The notes: generated by a model from the sequence alone, not told the origin. A DNA stretch of 64,000 nt from Pseudonocardia sp. EC080619-01 (GCF_001420995.1 NZ_CP012184.1:5192501-5256500); one strand, 5' to 3'. Shown: positions 17,812 to 26,679, counted from the first letter of the stretch. Numbers and translations: made by a program.

Positions 17812-19332
17812 TCAGCGACGGGCGGCGACGAGCGCCGCGAGACCGGTCGTCACCGGCACCGCGGCGACCAGCCCGATGCTGCCGACCAGCGTCCGGACGA
17901 TCTCGGTCGCGACGTCCTGGCTTGTCAGGACCTCCGTCACGCCGCCGGCCGCCACCGAGAACAGCAGCAGCAACGGGAGCGCGGCGCCGGCGTAGGCCAG
18001 CACGAGGGTGTTCACCGCGGACGCCACGTGGTCGCGGCCGATCCGCATCCCGGCGGCGAACAGCTCGCGGGGCCCGAGCCGCGGGTTCGCCGCACCGAGC
18101 TCCCAGACCGCCGACGCCTGGGTGACCGTCACGTCGTCGAGCGCACCGAGCGCGCCGATCACGAGCCCGGCCAGGACCAGGCCGCGCGGGTCGATCGGGA
18201 CGCCGGGGCCGAGCGTCCCGATCAGGTTGGCCGTCGTGTCGTCCAGCCCGGTGAGCCGGGTGGCCGCGGTGAAGGCGTAGCCGAGCACGCCGATCAGGGC
18301 CAGCGACGCGAGCGTCCCCAGTACCGCGCACGACGTACGGGCGCTGAACCCGTGGGTCAGGTACAGCACCACGAACATGATCAGGCACGACCCGGTGACG
18401 GCCACCGCGAGCGGTGACCCGCCCGACAGGATCGCCGGCAGGACGAACCACAGCAGCACGGCGAAGCTGAGCAGCAGGCCCACCAGGGCGGCGAACCCGC
18501 GCAGCCGCCCCAGCAGCACGACGGCCACCGCGAACGCCGCCGCCAGCCAGCCCAGCGCGGGCCCGCGCTGGAAGTCGTTGAGCTGGTACGAGCCCGCCTC
18601 GTCCGGGTTCCCGCCGGACCAGGCCATCGTCACCGGGTCGCCGACGGCGAACCGCGGGCTGGACGGCTCGGTCGGGACGAGCTGCACGAGGTCGCGTCCG
18701 GCCCGGGGGCCGTCGGTCATCCGGACGGTGACGCCGGTGCAGGCCCCGTCGCCGGAGCCGGGGGAGCAGTCCGCGACCTGGACGGACTGCACGTCGCCGT
18801 GCACCTGCTCGGTCGGCGGCAGCTCGGGTGCCGGGACCGGCCCCGGCCACAGCAGGACGAGACCGGTGAGGGTCGCGAGGGCGCAGGGGACGAGCAGCGC
18901 GACGAGGAGGTTCCGCACCCGTCGGCCGGCGGGGGAGGGGGCGCCGTGTCCGTGCCCGTGGCCGTGCCCGGTGCCGGCGTGGTCCTCCTCGGCCCGGCGT
19001 CGCGCCGCACGGCGCCCGGTGCCGGTCGGGGCGCCGGCGGGCACCGGCCCGGTGGCGTACCCGCCGCCGTGCTCCTGCCCGGCGCCCTCCGTTCCCGGGG
19101 CCCACGGCGCGTCGGGACGACGAGCGGCCCGCTCCGGCGGCGGGCCACCGGGACCGGGACGCCCCGGCACGGGCGGGGTCGCACGGGGCCGGGGGACACC
19201 GTGCCCGTGGCCGTCGCCGGGCTCGGGGCGGCGCCGCCTGCCGGACGGCTGCCCGCCCCGCGGGTCCCCGGGGTACGGGTGCCGCGGGCCGGGATCGTCG
19301 GGATGCACGTCCGCATCCTCGCAAGCGATCAC
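17812..19332 (-). CDS. YibE/F family multi-pass membrane protein
   Basis: A 506-residue protein with a GTG start. The first 135 or so residues are a disordered Pro/Gly/Arg-rich region including a His-Gly repeat (GTGHGHGHGHG), then a transmembrane helix near 140-160, an extracytoplasmic domain with cysteines (ADCSPGSGDGACTG), and about seven further helices containing the YibE/F-family signature LGALDDVTVTQASAVWEL. YibE/F proteins are predicted transporters of unknown substrate. The His-rich N-terminus could bind metal (inference). The gene is divergent from the radical SAM gene, with a perfect SOS box between them. Confidence 0.85.
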   Translation of the reverse strand: MIACEDADVHPDDPGPRHPYPGDPRGGQPSGRRRRPEPGDGHGHGVPRPRATPPVPGRPGPGGPPPERAARRPDAPWAPGTEGAGQEHGGGYATGPVPAGAPTGTGRRAARRRAEEDHAGTGHGHGHGHGAPSPAGRRVRNLLVALLVPCALATLTGLVLLWPGPVPAPELPPTEQVHGDVQSVQVADCSPGSGDGACTGVTVRMTDGPRAGRDLVQLVPTEPSSPRFAVGDPVTMAWSGGNPDEAGSYQLNDFQRGPALGWLAAAFAVAVVLLGRLRGFAALVGLLLSFAVLLWFVLPAILSGGSPLAVAVTGSCLIMFVVLYLTHGFSARTSCAVLGTLASLALIGVLGYAFTAATRLTGLDDTTANLIGTLGPGVPIDPRGLVLAGLVIGALGALDDVTVTQASAVWELGAANPRLGPRELFAAGMRIGRDHVASAVNTLVLAYAGAALPLLLLFSVAAGGVTEVLTSQDVATEIVRTLVGSIGLVAAVPVTTGLAALVAARR

Positions 19333-19392
19333 CGCACCGCCGACCGGTCCTCGCCCGGAGGCGGCCGCCGGGCGACGACCGGTTGCCCGGTG

Positions 19393-19410
19393 TTCGAACT
19401 TGTGTTCGAA
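19393..19410 (+). promoter_or_regulatory. Perfect SOS (LexA) box
   Basis: TTCGAACTTGTGTTCGAA is a palindrome with the arms TTCGAAC/GTTCGAA around 4 nt and fits the actinobacterial LexA consensus TCGAAC(N4)GTTCGA exactly. Its last base is the A of the radical SAM ATG, so LexA would sit on the start region. It also lies 61 nt from the start of the divergent YibE/F gene. Confidence 0.9.
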
Positions 19411-21425
19411 TGACTCTCGTGCGGTGGAACGGGCAGCAGGTGGGGATCGACGGGATCGGCGCGGACGCGGCGCTGCCGGGGATGCGCGGGTTGCTGCGCA
19501 CGGTGCGTACGCCGGAGTTCGCGGGGACGGTGTTCCACGAGGTGGAGGCGCGGTCGGTGCTGAACCGGGTGGCGTCGTCCTCGCCGGTGCCGTTCGGGTG
19601 GACGGTGAACCCGTACCGCGGCTGCTCCCACGCGTGCACCTACTGCCTCGCGGGCGACACCCCGGTGCTGACGGCCGACGGCCGGTCCCGCCCGATCGGG
19701 GAGCTCCGCCCGGGCGACGAGGTGGTCGGCACGACGTCCGACGGGCGGGGCCGCCGCCGGTTCGTCCGCACCCCGGTGCTCGCGCACTGGTCCACCCGGC
19801 GCCGCGCCCAGCGGGTGTCCCTGACCGACGGCACGGTGCTGGTCACCTCGGCCGAGCACCGCTTCCTGACCGGCGAGGGCTGGGCCCACGTGCGGCCGGG
19901 GCGGTGCCGGGCCTCGGCGGACCGTCCGCACCTGCGGCCCGGCTCCGCGCTGGTGGGGCCCGGCGCGGCGGCGATGCCCCGCGGCGCCCGGCCGCCCGGC
20001 TACGACGAGGGCTACCTCTGCGGCCTGGTCCGGGCCGACGCGGTCCGGTCCCGGGTGACGGCCGAGGCGTTCCCGTCGGCGTGGGTGGAGCTGGAGGCGG
20101 TCGCCCGCGCCCACCACCTGATCGGCGAACCGGCACGGGCGACCGCACCGTCGGCGGCCCCGGCCGCGGCGCAGCGGCCGTCGCCCACGGTGTGGCCGGA
20201 GCACCCCGGGCAGGGCTGGTCGGCGGGATTCGTCGGCGGTGTGCTCGACGCCTGCGGCCAGGTCTCGGCGGGGGTGCTGCGGATCGTCCCGGGCGACGAG
20301 CAGCTCACCCGGGCCACGGTCGCGGCGGTGCGCCGGCTCGGGTTCCGGGTGGCGTCCGAACCGTCCGGGCGGCCGGGTGCGCGCGCGTTGCGGGTGCTCG
20401 GCGGCGCGGCGGAGCAGCTGCGGCTGGTCGCGGTCGCGGACCCGGCCGTCGCGCGGGTCCGCGACGTCACCGGTGCCCTCGTCGAGGAGCCGCCGGAAGG
20501 GGCCCCGCAGGTCACCGGTGTGCACGACACCGGCCGGGTGGTCCCGATGTACGACATCACCACCGGCACGGGTGACTTCGTCGCGGCCGGGGTCGTCAGC
20601 CACAACTGCTTCGCCCGCAACACCCACACCTACCTCGACCTCGACGCGGGCGCGGACTTCGACTCCCAGATCGTGGTGAAGGTGAACGCCGCCCGGGTGC
20701 TGGAGCGTGAGCTGGCGCGGCCGTCGTGGCGGCGGGAGCACGTCGCGATGGGCACCAACACCGACCCGTACCAGCGGGCCGAGGGCCGCTACCGGCTGAT
20801 GCCCGGGGTGATCGGGGCGCTCGCCCGGTCCGGCACACCGTTCTCGATCCTGACCAAGGGCACCGTGCTGACCCGGGACCTGCCGGACCTGGCCGCGGCG
20901 AACCGGGACGTCCGGGTCGGCACCGGGGTCTCGGTCGCGTTGCTCGACCGGGAGCTGCAGGCGCGCCTGGAACCGGGGACGCCGAGCCCGCGGGCCCGGC
21001 TCGACCTGGTCCGGCGGATCACGGAGGCGGGCCTGCCGTGCGGGGTGATGGTCGCGCCCGTCCTGCCGTGGCTCACGGACTCGGCCGAGGCGCTCGACGC
21101 GCTGCTCGGGGAGATCGCCGCGGCCGGTGCCTGCCGTGCCACCGTGCTCGCGCTGCACCTGCGGCCCGGGACCCGCGAGTGGTTCCTGCAGTGGCTGGGC
21201 CGCGAGTACCCGGCCCTGCTGCCCCGCTACGAGAAGCTCTACCGCCGGGGGGCGACGGCCGACCGCGAGTACCGCGCCGCACTCCGGAGCCGCGCCGCGC
21301 CACTGCTGGCCCGGCACGGCCTGGACGGTCCGGAGGCCGATCCGGGCGACCCCGGCTGGACCCGTCAGGAACCGGCCGCACCCCCGCCACGGGAGCCTCG
21401 CGACGAGCAACTCAGCCTGCTGTGA
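19410..21425 (+). CDS. Intein-containing Rv2578c-family radical SAM protein
   Basis: Radical SAM protein related to spore photoproduct lyase and to M. tuberculosis Rv2578c, a known SOS gene. The ATG at 19410 gives 671 residues, of which 79-399 are an intein; the spliced protein would be about 350 aa. The iron-sulfur motif CX3CX2C is built from Cys72-SHA-Cys76-TY plus the first residue after the intein, Cys400 (CFARNTH), so the cluster can form only after splicing. The C-extein continues with GTNTDPYQRAEGRYRLM, typical of COG1533. A role in DNA-damage response is inferred from the LexA box. A TTG nine codons upstream is an alternative start, but it would put the SOS box inside the gene. Confidence 0.92.
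   Translation: MTLVRWNGQQVGIDGIGADAALPGMRGLLRTVRTPEFAGTVFHEVEARSVLNRVASSSPVPFGWTVNPYRGCSHACTYCLAGDTPVLTADGRSRPIGELRPGDEVVGTTSDGRGRRRFVRTPVLAHWSTRRRAQRVSLTDGTVLVTSAEHRFLTGEGWAHVRPGRCRASADRPHLRPGSALVGPGAAAMPRGARPPGYDEGYLCGLVRADAVRSRVTAEAFPSAWVELEAVARAHHLIGEPARATAPSAAPAAAQRPSPTVWPEHPGQGWSAGFVGGVLDACGQVSAGVLRIVPGDEQLTRATVAAVRRLGFRVASEPSGRPGARALRVLGGAAEQLRLVAVADPAVARVRDVTGALVEEPPEGAPQVTGVHDTGRVVPMYDITTGTGDFVAAGVVSHNCFARNTHTYLDLDAGADFDSQIVVKVNAARVLERELARPSWRREHVAMGTNTDPYQRAEGRYRLMPGVIGALARSGTPFSILTKGTVLTRDLPDLAAANRDVRVGTGVSVALLDRELQARLEPGTPSPRARLDLVRRITEAGLPCGVMVAPVLPWLTDSAEALDALLGEIAAAGACRATVLALHLRPGTREWFLQWLGREYPALLPRYEKLYRRGATADREYRAALRSRAAPLLARHGLDGPEADPGDPGWTRQEPAAPPPREPRDEQLSLL
19644..20606 (+). 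mobile_element. Intein (321 aa) with degenerate LAGLIDADG region
   Basis: Protein-splicing element within the radical SAM gene. The N-terminal block A starts at Cys79 (CLAGDTPVLTADG), block B is TVLVTSAEHRFL (T-x-x-H), block F is VPMYDITTGTGDFVAAG and block G ends VVSHN before Cys400 as +1 nucleophile, so all splicing residues are present. Between them lie two weak LAGLIDADG-like stretches: GYLCGLVRADAV (Asp kept) and GFVGGVLDACGQV (the catalytic Asp position replaced by Cys). Splicing is therefore expected to be active and homing probably lost. GC content and codon use match the host, suggesting long residence. Confidence 0.93.
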
Positions 21426-21467
21426 CCCGACGGCAAGCCTGGTGACGGGCCGGTCGGGGGCGGCGGA

Positions 21468-21473
21468 TAGCCT
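21468..21473 (+). promoter_or_regulatory. Candidate -10 (TAGCCT) for near-leaderless aspS mRNA
   Basis: TAGCCT ends 8 nt before GTG 21482, and no Shine-Dalgarno sequence lies between. This spacing would place transcription initiation at or within 1-2 nt of the start codon. The same arrangement recurs elsewhere in the window. Confidence 0.5.
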
Positions 21474-21481
21474 TGTCCGCC

Positions 21482-23326
21482 GTGATGCGAACCCACCCTG
21501 TCGGCACGCTGCGTGCCGAGAACGCCGGCCAGACCGTGACCCTCGCCGGATGGGTGGCCCGCCGCCGCGATCACGGCGGCGTGATCTTCATCGACCTCCG
21601 GGACCGGTCCGGTTCCGCGCAGGTCGTGTTCCGCGAGGGCGAGATGGCCGAGCGGGCCCACCGGCTGCGGTCGGAGTTCTGCGTGCAGGTCGTCGGCGAG
21701 GTCGTCCGGCGCCCCGAGGGCAACGAGAACTCCGAGCTGCCCACCGGCGACATCGAGGTCACGGTCACCGGGCTGACCGTGCTGTCCGAGGCCGCGCCGC
21801 TGCCGTTCCCGATCGACGAACACACCGGGGTCGGCGAGGAGATCCGGCTGACCCACCGCTACCTGGACCTGCGCCGCTCCGGCCCGGCGTCGGCGATGAA
21901 GCTGCGCAGCGACGTCAACAAGGCCGCCCGCGACGTGCTCGCCGCCGAGGACTTCATCGAGGTCGAGACGCCGACCCTGACCCGGTCCACCCCGGAGGGC
22001 GCCCGCGACTTCGTCGTCCCGGCCCGGCTGCGTCCCGGTTCCTGGTACGCGCTGCCGCAGAGCCCGCAGCTGTTCAAGCAGCTGCTCATGGTCGGTGGCC
22101 TGGAGCGCTACTACCAGATCGCGCGCTGCTACCGCGACGAGGACTTCCGCGCCGACCGCCAGCCCGAGTTCACCCAGCTCGACATCGAGATGAGCTTCGT
22201 CGAGCAGGACGACGTCATCGCGCTGGCCGAGAAGGTGCTCGTCGCGCTGTGGAAGCTGGTCGGCCACGACATCCCGGCGCCGATCCCGCGCATGAGCTAC
22301 GCCGAGGCGATGTCCCGCTACGGCTCGGACAAGCCCGACCTGCGGTTCGGCTTCGAGCTGACCGAGCTGACGTCGTACTTCGCGGACACCGGGTTCCGGG
22401 TCTTCCAGAACCCCTACGTCGGCGCCGTCGTCATGCCGGGCGGCGCCTCGCAGCCGCGCAAGGTGCTCGACGGCTGGCAGGAGTGGGCCAAGCAGCGCGG
22501 TGCCCGCGGCCTGGCCTACGTGCTGATCGGCGAGGACGGGCAGGTCGACGAGCGCGGCCCGGTGGTCAAGAACCTGTCCGAGACCGAGCGGGCCGGCCTG
22601 GCCGCGGCCGTCGGCGCGAACCCCGGCGACTGCATCTTCTTCGCGGCGGGGACGCCGTCCGACGCCCGCGCCCTGCTCGGCGCCGCCCGCGGCGAGATCG
22701 CGCGGCGGGTCGGCGCGATCGACGAGTCCGCCTGGTCGTTCGTGTGGATCGTGGACGCCCCGCTGTTCGAGTCCACCGCCGACACCGACGACGTCGCCGT
22801 CGGCGGGGGTGCCTGGACCGCGCTGCACCACGCCTTCACCTCGCCGACCCCGGACTGGATCGACACCTTCGAGCAGAGCCCGGGCGAGGCGCTGGCCTAC
22901 GCCTACGACATCGTCTGCAACGGCAACGAGATCGGCGGCGGCTCGATCCGTATCCACGACGCCGACGTGCAGAAGCGCGTCTTCGAGATCATGGGCCTGT
23001 CCGAGGCCGAGGCCAAGGAGAAGTTCGGCTTCCTGCTGGACGCCTTCTCCTACGGCCCGCCGCCGCACGGCGGGATCGCGTTCGGCTGGGACCGGATCAC
23101 CGCGCTGCTCGCCGGGGTCGACTCCATCCGCGAGGTCATCGCGTTCCCGAAGACCGGCGGCGGCTTCGACCCGTTGACCCAGGCCCCGGCGCCGATCACC
23201 GCCGCCCAGCGCAAGGAGGCCGGGGTCGACGCGAAGCCGGCCCAGCCGGCGCCCGGCGGCTCCGCGCCCGGCAGGCCGGCCGAGACCGGCGGCGGCGCAC
23301 CGGAGAAGCCCGGCCCGGCCGCGTAG
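21482..23326 (+). CDS. aspS: Aspartyl-tRNA synthetase
   Basis: Class II synthetase with N-terminal OB-fold anticodon domain (TLAGWVARRRDHGGVIFIDLRD), motif 2 (RCYRDEDFRADRQPEFTQLD), the QSPQLFKQ loop, the bacterial GAD insertion and motif 3 (GIAFGWDRI). GTG 21482 is chosen because VMRTHPVGTLR aligns with the usual actinobacterial MLRTH start and because a -10-like hexamer is 8 nt upstream; ATG 21485 is possible. The product is 614 aa, about 25-40 longer than many homologues, owing to a Pro/Gly/Ala-rich C-tail after APITAAQRKEAG. The next gene starts immediately after the stop. Confidence 0.95.
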   Translation: MMRTHPVGTLRAENAGQTVTLAGWVARRRDHGGVIFIDLRDRSGSAQVVFREGEMAERAHRLRSEFCVQVVGEVVRRPEGNENSELPTGDIEVTVTGLTVLSEAAPLPFPIDEHTGVGEEIRLTHRYLDLRRSGPASAMKLRSDVNKAARDVLAAEDFIEVETPTLTRSTPEGARDFVVPARLRPGSWYALPQSPQLFKQLLMVGGLERYYQIARCYRDEDFRADRQPEFTQLDIEMSFVEQDDVIALAEKVLVALWKLVGHDIPAPIPRMSYAEAMSRYGSDKPDLRFGFELTELTSYFADTGFRVFQNPYVGAVVMPGGASQPRKVLDGWQEWAKQRGARGLAYVLIGEDGQVDERGPVVKNLSETERAGLAAAVGANPGDCIFFAAGTPSDARALLGAARGEIARRVGAIDESAWSFVWIVDAPLFESTADTDDVAVGGGAWTALHHAFTSPTPDWIDTFEQSPGEALAYAYDIVCNGNEIGGGSIRIHDADVQKRVFEIMGLSEAEAKEKFGFLLDAFSYGPPPHGGIAFGWDRITALLAGVDSIREVIAFPKTGGGFDPLTQAPAPITAAQRKEAGVDAKPAQPAPGGSAPGRPAETGGGAPEKPGPAA

Positions 23327-24268
23327 GTGCTGCACCTGCGGGTGGTCTGCCCGTCCGGGCGGACCACCGAGGTCTGCGAGGTCCTCACCGCCGAACCCGG
23401 GGTGGCCCACCTGGTGGTCCACCCCGGGGCGGCGGTGCGCCCGCCCGGCGACCTGGTCGAGGCCGACGTCGCGCGCGAGTGCACCGACGACCTCCTCGGC
23501 CGGCTCGCCGATCTCGGCGTCGATCACGACGGCGGGATCACCCTCGAGCAGCTCGACACCGTGCTCTCCGACCGGGCCGACGCCGCCGAGGAGGCCGCCC
23601 CCGGGGACGGGGCGGACGCCGTCGTCTGGGACGAGCTGATCCACCGGACCGGCGAGGAGTCCCGGCTCTCGCTCACCTTCCTGACGTTCCTCACGATCGC
23701 GTGCCTGCTCGCCGCGGTCGGCGCCGTCACCGACTCCCCGGTGACGGTCGTCGGCGCGATGGTCCTCGGCCCCGAGTTCGGGCCGATGGCGGCGATGGCC
23801 GTCGGGCTGGTGCTGCGCCGTGCCGACCTGATCCGGCGGGGCGCGGCCGCGCTGCTGGTCGGGTTCCCGTTCGCGATGGCCGTCACCGCACTGGCGACCG
23901 TCCTGTTCGACCTGTTCGGCTGGCTGTCGTCGGCGTCGCTGGACGGGCTCGAGCAGATGGACTTCATCTACGAGGTCGGGCCGTTCTCGCTGGTCGTGGC
24001 CGTCCTCGCGGGTGCCGCGGGGATGCTGTCGCTGACGTCGGCGCGGTCGTCGGCGCTGGTCGGCGTGTTCATCTCGGTGACGACCGTCCCCGCCGCCGCG
24101 TACGGCTCGGTCGCGGCCATCGAGGGCCGCTGGGTGGAGGCCGCGCTGTCGGTGCTGCAGCTCGGTCTCAACCTGGCCGGGGCGATCGGATCGGCGGCCG
24201 TGGTGCTGCTGCTCGCCCGGCACCGGTCCCGGCGTCGGGGCGCAGACCGCACGCTCTCCGAAGGGTAG
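23327..24268 (+). CDS. DUF389 family membrane protein
   Basis: A 313-residue protein starting with GTG directly after the aspS stop. The first 110 residues form a soluble domain (LHLRVVCPSGRTTEVCEVL); about six hydrophobic helices follow, with the DUF389 pattern VVGAMVLGPEFGPMAAMAVGLVLRR in the membrane part. DUF389 proteins are conserved in actinobacteria; transport or envelope stress roles have been suggested, without an established substrate. Adjacency to aspS suggests co-transcription only, not shared function. Confidence 0.85.
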   Translation: MLHLRVVCPSGRTTEVCEVLTAEPGVAHLVVHPGAAVRPPGDLVEADVARECTDDLLGRLADLGVDHDGGITLEQLDTVLSDRADAAEEAAPGDGADAVVWDELIHRTGEESRLSLTFLTFLTIACLLAAVGAVTDSPVTVVGAMVLGPEFGPMAAMAVGLVLRRADLIRRGAAALLVGFPFAMAVTALATVLFDLFGWLSSASLDGLEQMDFIYEVGPFSLVVAVLAGAAGMLSLTSARSSALVGVFISVTTVPAAAYGSVAAIEGRWVEAALSVLQLGLNLAGAIGSAAVVLLLARHRSRRRGADRTLSEG

Positions 24269-24279
24269 GGTTTCCGGCG

Positions 24280-25482
24280 ATGACCGATCCGCAGGCGACC
24301 CCCGGCGCGGTCGAGGCGGTGGCCGGCGCCGCACGGCTGCTGTCCCGCCGGGCGGGGTCCGAGGTCGAGCTCTCCGAGCCGGAGGATCTCGGTGGCAGCG
24401 GCCGCTCCGTGGTGGCCCGGGCACGCATGGGGCAGAACCCGTTCTCCGACCGCCGCAGCGTCGTGATCAAGCAGTACACGTCGCGGGCCGGCGACGGCGA
24501 CGCGGAGGCCGCGTCCGACCCGTTCCGCTACGAGGTCGCCTCGTGCCAGCTGTTCACCGCGCTGCCGACCGAGATCCGGCCCAGCCCGGCGATCATCGCG
24601 CACGACCCGGAGCAGCGGCTGCTCGTCCTGGAGGACCTCGGCCGCAGCATGACCCTCGCCGACAAGTTGTTCGGGCCCGACAAGGAGGCCGCCCGCAACT
24701 GCCTGCTCGGCTGGGCCCGCGGCCTCGGGCGGATGCAGGCTGCCACCGCGGGCCGCGAGGGCGACTTCGGGGCGTTGCTGCGCCGGCTGGGGGAGAAGGC
24801 GCACCGCGACCCGATCGCCGACCAGGCCCGCGCCGCGCTGGCCCGGCTGCCGCAGCTGCTCGCCGACGCGCTCGGCGTCACCGCCGGGGACACGGCGGTG
24901 CTGGAGGCACGCGGTGGGGTGCGGCTGCTCGGCGGCACCGGGTTCCGGGCGTTCAGCCCGTCCGACACCTGCCCGGACAACAACCTGGTCACCTCGCGCG
25001 GCGTGCGGTTCGTCGACTTCGAGTGGGGCTGTTTCCGCGACGTCGTGCTCGACGCCGCGTACGTCCGCATCCCGTTCCCCGGGTGCGCCAGCAGCTACGC
25101 GCTGCCGGCCGCGGTGTCCGCGCAGATGCTGGAGGCCTGGCGCGCCGAGGTCGCGCCGGTCTGGCCCGAGCTCGACGACCCCGACGTGCTGGAGTCGCGC
25201 CTCACCGACGCGCACCTGCTGTGGGTGTGGTGGTCGACCTGGATGCTGCTGCCGCGGGTACTGGAGCACGACGGCCCCATCGGCGACGACGCCGGCCGCT
25301 CACCCCGGATCTCCACGGCCCTGCGCCACTACTGGCGGGGGCTGGGTGCCGCCGCGGCGGCGACCGACCGGCGCGGCAACGCGGAGCTGGCCGGCGCCGT
25401 CGTCGAGGCGCTGGACGAGCGGTTCCCGGACGCCCCGTCCGAGCTGGCGGTGTTCCCCGCGTTCCGGACGGGCGAGCGGTAA
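24280..25482 (+). CDS. Aminoglycoside-phosphotransferase-like kinase-fold protein
   Basis: A 400-residue protein with a kinase-like fold. An N-lobe lysine is seen in RSVVIKQY (Lys64), a hinge-like LLVLEDLG at 114-121, a catalytic-loop equivalent with Asp229 and Asn234 (D-x4-N, but the usual His-Gly before the Asp is Pro-Ser) and a metal-binding Asp246 in RFVDFEWG. The last 150 residues are helical and Trp-rich. It may phosphorylate a small molecule; nothing indicates antibiotic resistance. TAGGGT (24266-24271) ends 8 nt before the ATG with no Shine-Dalgarno, suggesting a near-leaderless transcript. Confidence 0.7.
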   Translation: MTDPQATPGAVEAVAGAARLLSRRAGSEVELSEPEDLGGSGRSVVARARMGQNPFSDRRSVVIKQYTSRAGDGDAEAASDPFRYEVASCQLFTALPTEIRPSPAIIAHDPEQRLLVLEDLGRSMTLADKLFGPDKEAARNCLLGWARGLGRMQAATAGREGDFGALLRRLGEKAHRDPIADQARAALARLPQLLADALGVTAGDTAVLEARGGVRLLGGTGFRAFSPSDTCPDNNLVTSRGVRFVDFEWGCFRDVVLDAAYVRIPFPGCASSYALPAAVSAQMLEAWRAEVAPVWPELDDPDVLESRLTDAHLLWVWWSTWMLLPRVLEHDGPIGDDAGRSPRISTALRHYWRGLGAAAAATDRRGNAELAGAVVEALDERFPDAPSELAVFPAFRTGER

Positions 25483-25515
25483 GAGTTCGCGTGCCGGTCC
25501 GGGGCGCGTCACCGC

Positions 25516-26679
25516 GTGCACACCGCGGCGGTGCGCACGCGGGTGATCGTGAGGGTCGTGCGCCCGACGATCGCGTCCTCGCCCGTCGCCGATCCCGCCT
25601 CCCGACACGTACCCGCCCGCCCCGCACCCGCCCGGACCGGCGCCACCCCGCCGGGGCCCGGGCGCCCCGTCCGGCATCTCGCCGTGCTGGGCGACTCCAC
25701 CGCCGTCGGGCTGGGTGATCCCCGGCCCGGCGGCGGGTGGCGCGGTTTCGGACCGCTCCTGCGCGACGCCGTGACCGATCCTGGCCGTCCCGACCCGGTG
25801 CGCCTCGACAACCACGCCCGGACCGGTGCCCGGATGGCCGCCACCCGGCACGAGCAGGTGCCCGCGGCGGCCGCCGCCCGCCCGGACGTCGTCGTCCTCT
25901 GCGCCGGGATGAACGACACCCTGCGCTCCGACTTCGACCCCGAGGAGATCCGCCGCGACTGCGCGGAGGCCCTCGACCTGCTCGGCCGGGCCGGAGCGAC
26001 CGTCCTGCTGGTCCGGTTCCACGACCACACCCGGGTGTTCCGGTTGCCCGCCGTGCTGCGCAGGGCACTCACCGCCCGGATCCTCGCCCTCAACGCGGCG
26101 CTCGACGACGCCGTCGCCGCGGCCGCGCTGTCCGTCACCGTCGGGGTGCTCGACCTGGAGACGACGTCGCCGTACGACCCGGCCGCATGGAGCGTGGACC
26201 GGCTGCACCCGTCCGAGCTCGGGCACCGGCTGCTCGCCCGCGGGCTCGCCGAGCTCCTCGCGGCGGAAGGCTGGGCCGTCCCCGGCACGGTCTCGCTCGA
26301 CGCCGCGGGCGGCCGGGTCGTGAGGTCGTGGGAGCGCGGGGCGTGGCTGGTCGGGAAGGGGGTGCCGTGGCTGTGCCGCCGTGGGCGCGACCTGGGGCCG
26401 GTGATGGTCCGCGGCCTGGCGGAGGGGATGCGGCGCGGGGCCCCCGCGCGTGCCCGGCCGTGCGCCCACCGGCGTCACAACCGGCCCAGGAAGCTCCCGA
26501 TCCGCTCGACGGCCTGCTCCAGCTGCGGCAGCGCCGTCGCGTACGAGCAGCGGATGTGTCCCTCTCCGGAGGGACCGAACACGGTCCCCGGGACGACGGC
26601 GACCGACTCCTCGCGCAGCAGCCGCTCCGCGAACGTCTCGGCATCCAGCCCGGACGCGCGGATCGACGGGAAGGCGTAG
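25516..26679 (+). CDS. SGNH/GDSL-type hydrolase with antisense-overlapping C-terminus
   Basis: Lipase/esterase of the SGNH superfamily. Block I is LAVLGDSTAVGLG (Ser61), block III CAGMND (about 133-138) and block V DRLHPSELGH with the catalytic Asp and His (about 226-235). The conserved domain ends near residue 262, but the frame stays open to 26679, giving 387 residues and crossing the 3' end of the aminotransferase gene by 205 nt on the opposite strand. The last 68 or so residues (RHNRPRKLPIRS onward) are not family-like, so a lost stop codon is likely. The GTG 25516 start is uncertain; GGGGCG lies about 10 nt upstream. Confidence 0.7.
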   Translation: MHTAAVRTRVIVRVVRPTIASSPVADPASRHVPARPAPARTGATPPGPGRPVRHLAVLGDSTAVGLGDPRPGGGWRGFGPLLRDAVTDPGRPDPVRLDNHARTGARMAATRHEQVPAAAAARPDVVVLCAGMNDTLRSDFDPEEIRRDCAEALDLLGRAGATVLLVRFHDHTRVFRLPAVLRRALTARILALNAALDDAVAAAALSVTVGVLDLETTSPYDPAAWSVDRLHPSELGHRLLARGLAELLAAEGWAVPGTVSLDAAGGRVVRSWERGAWLVGKGVPWLCRRGRDLGPVMVRGLAEGMRRGAPARARPCAHRRHNRPRKLPIRSTACSSCGSAVAYEQRMCPSPEGPNTVPGTTATDSSRSSRSANVSASSPDARIDGKA

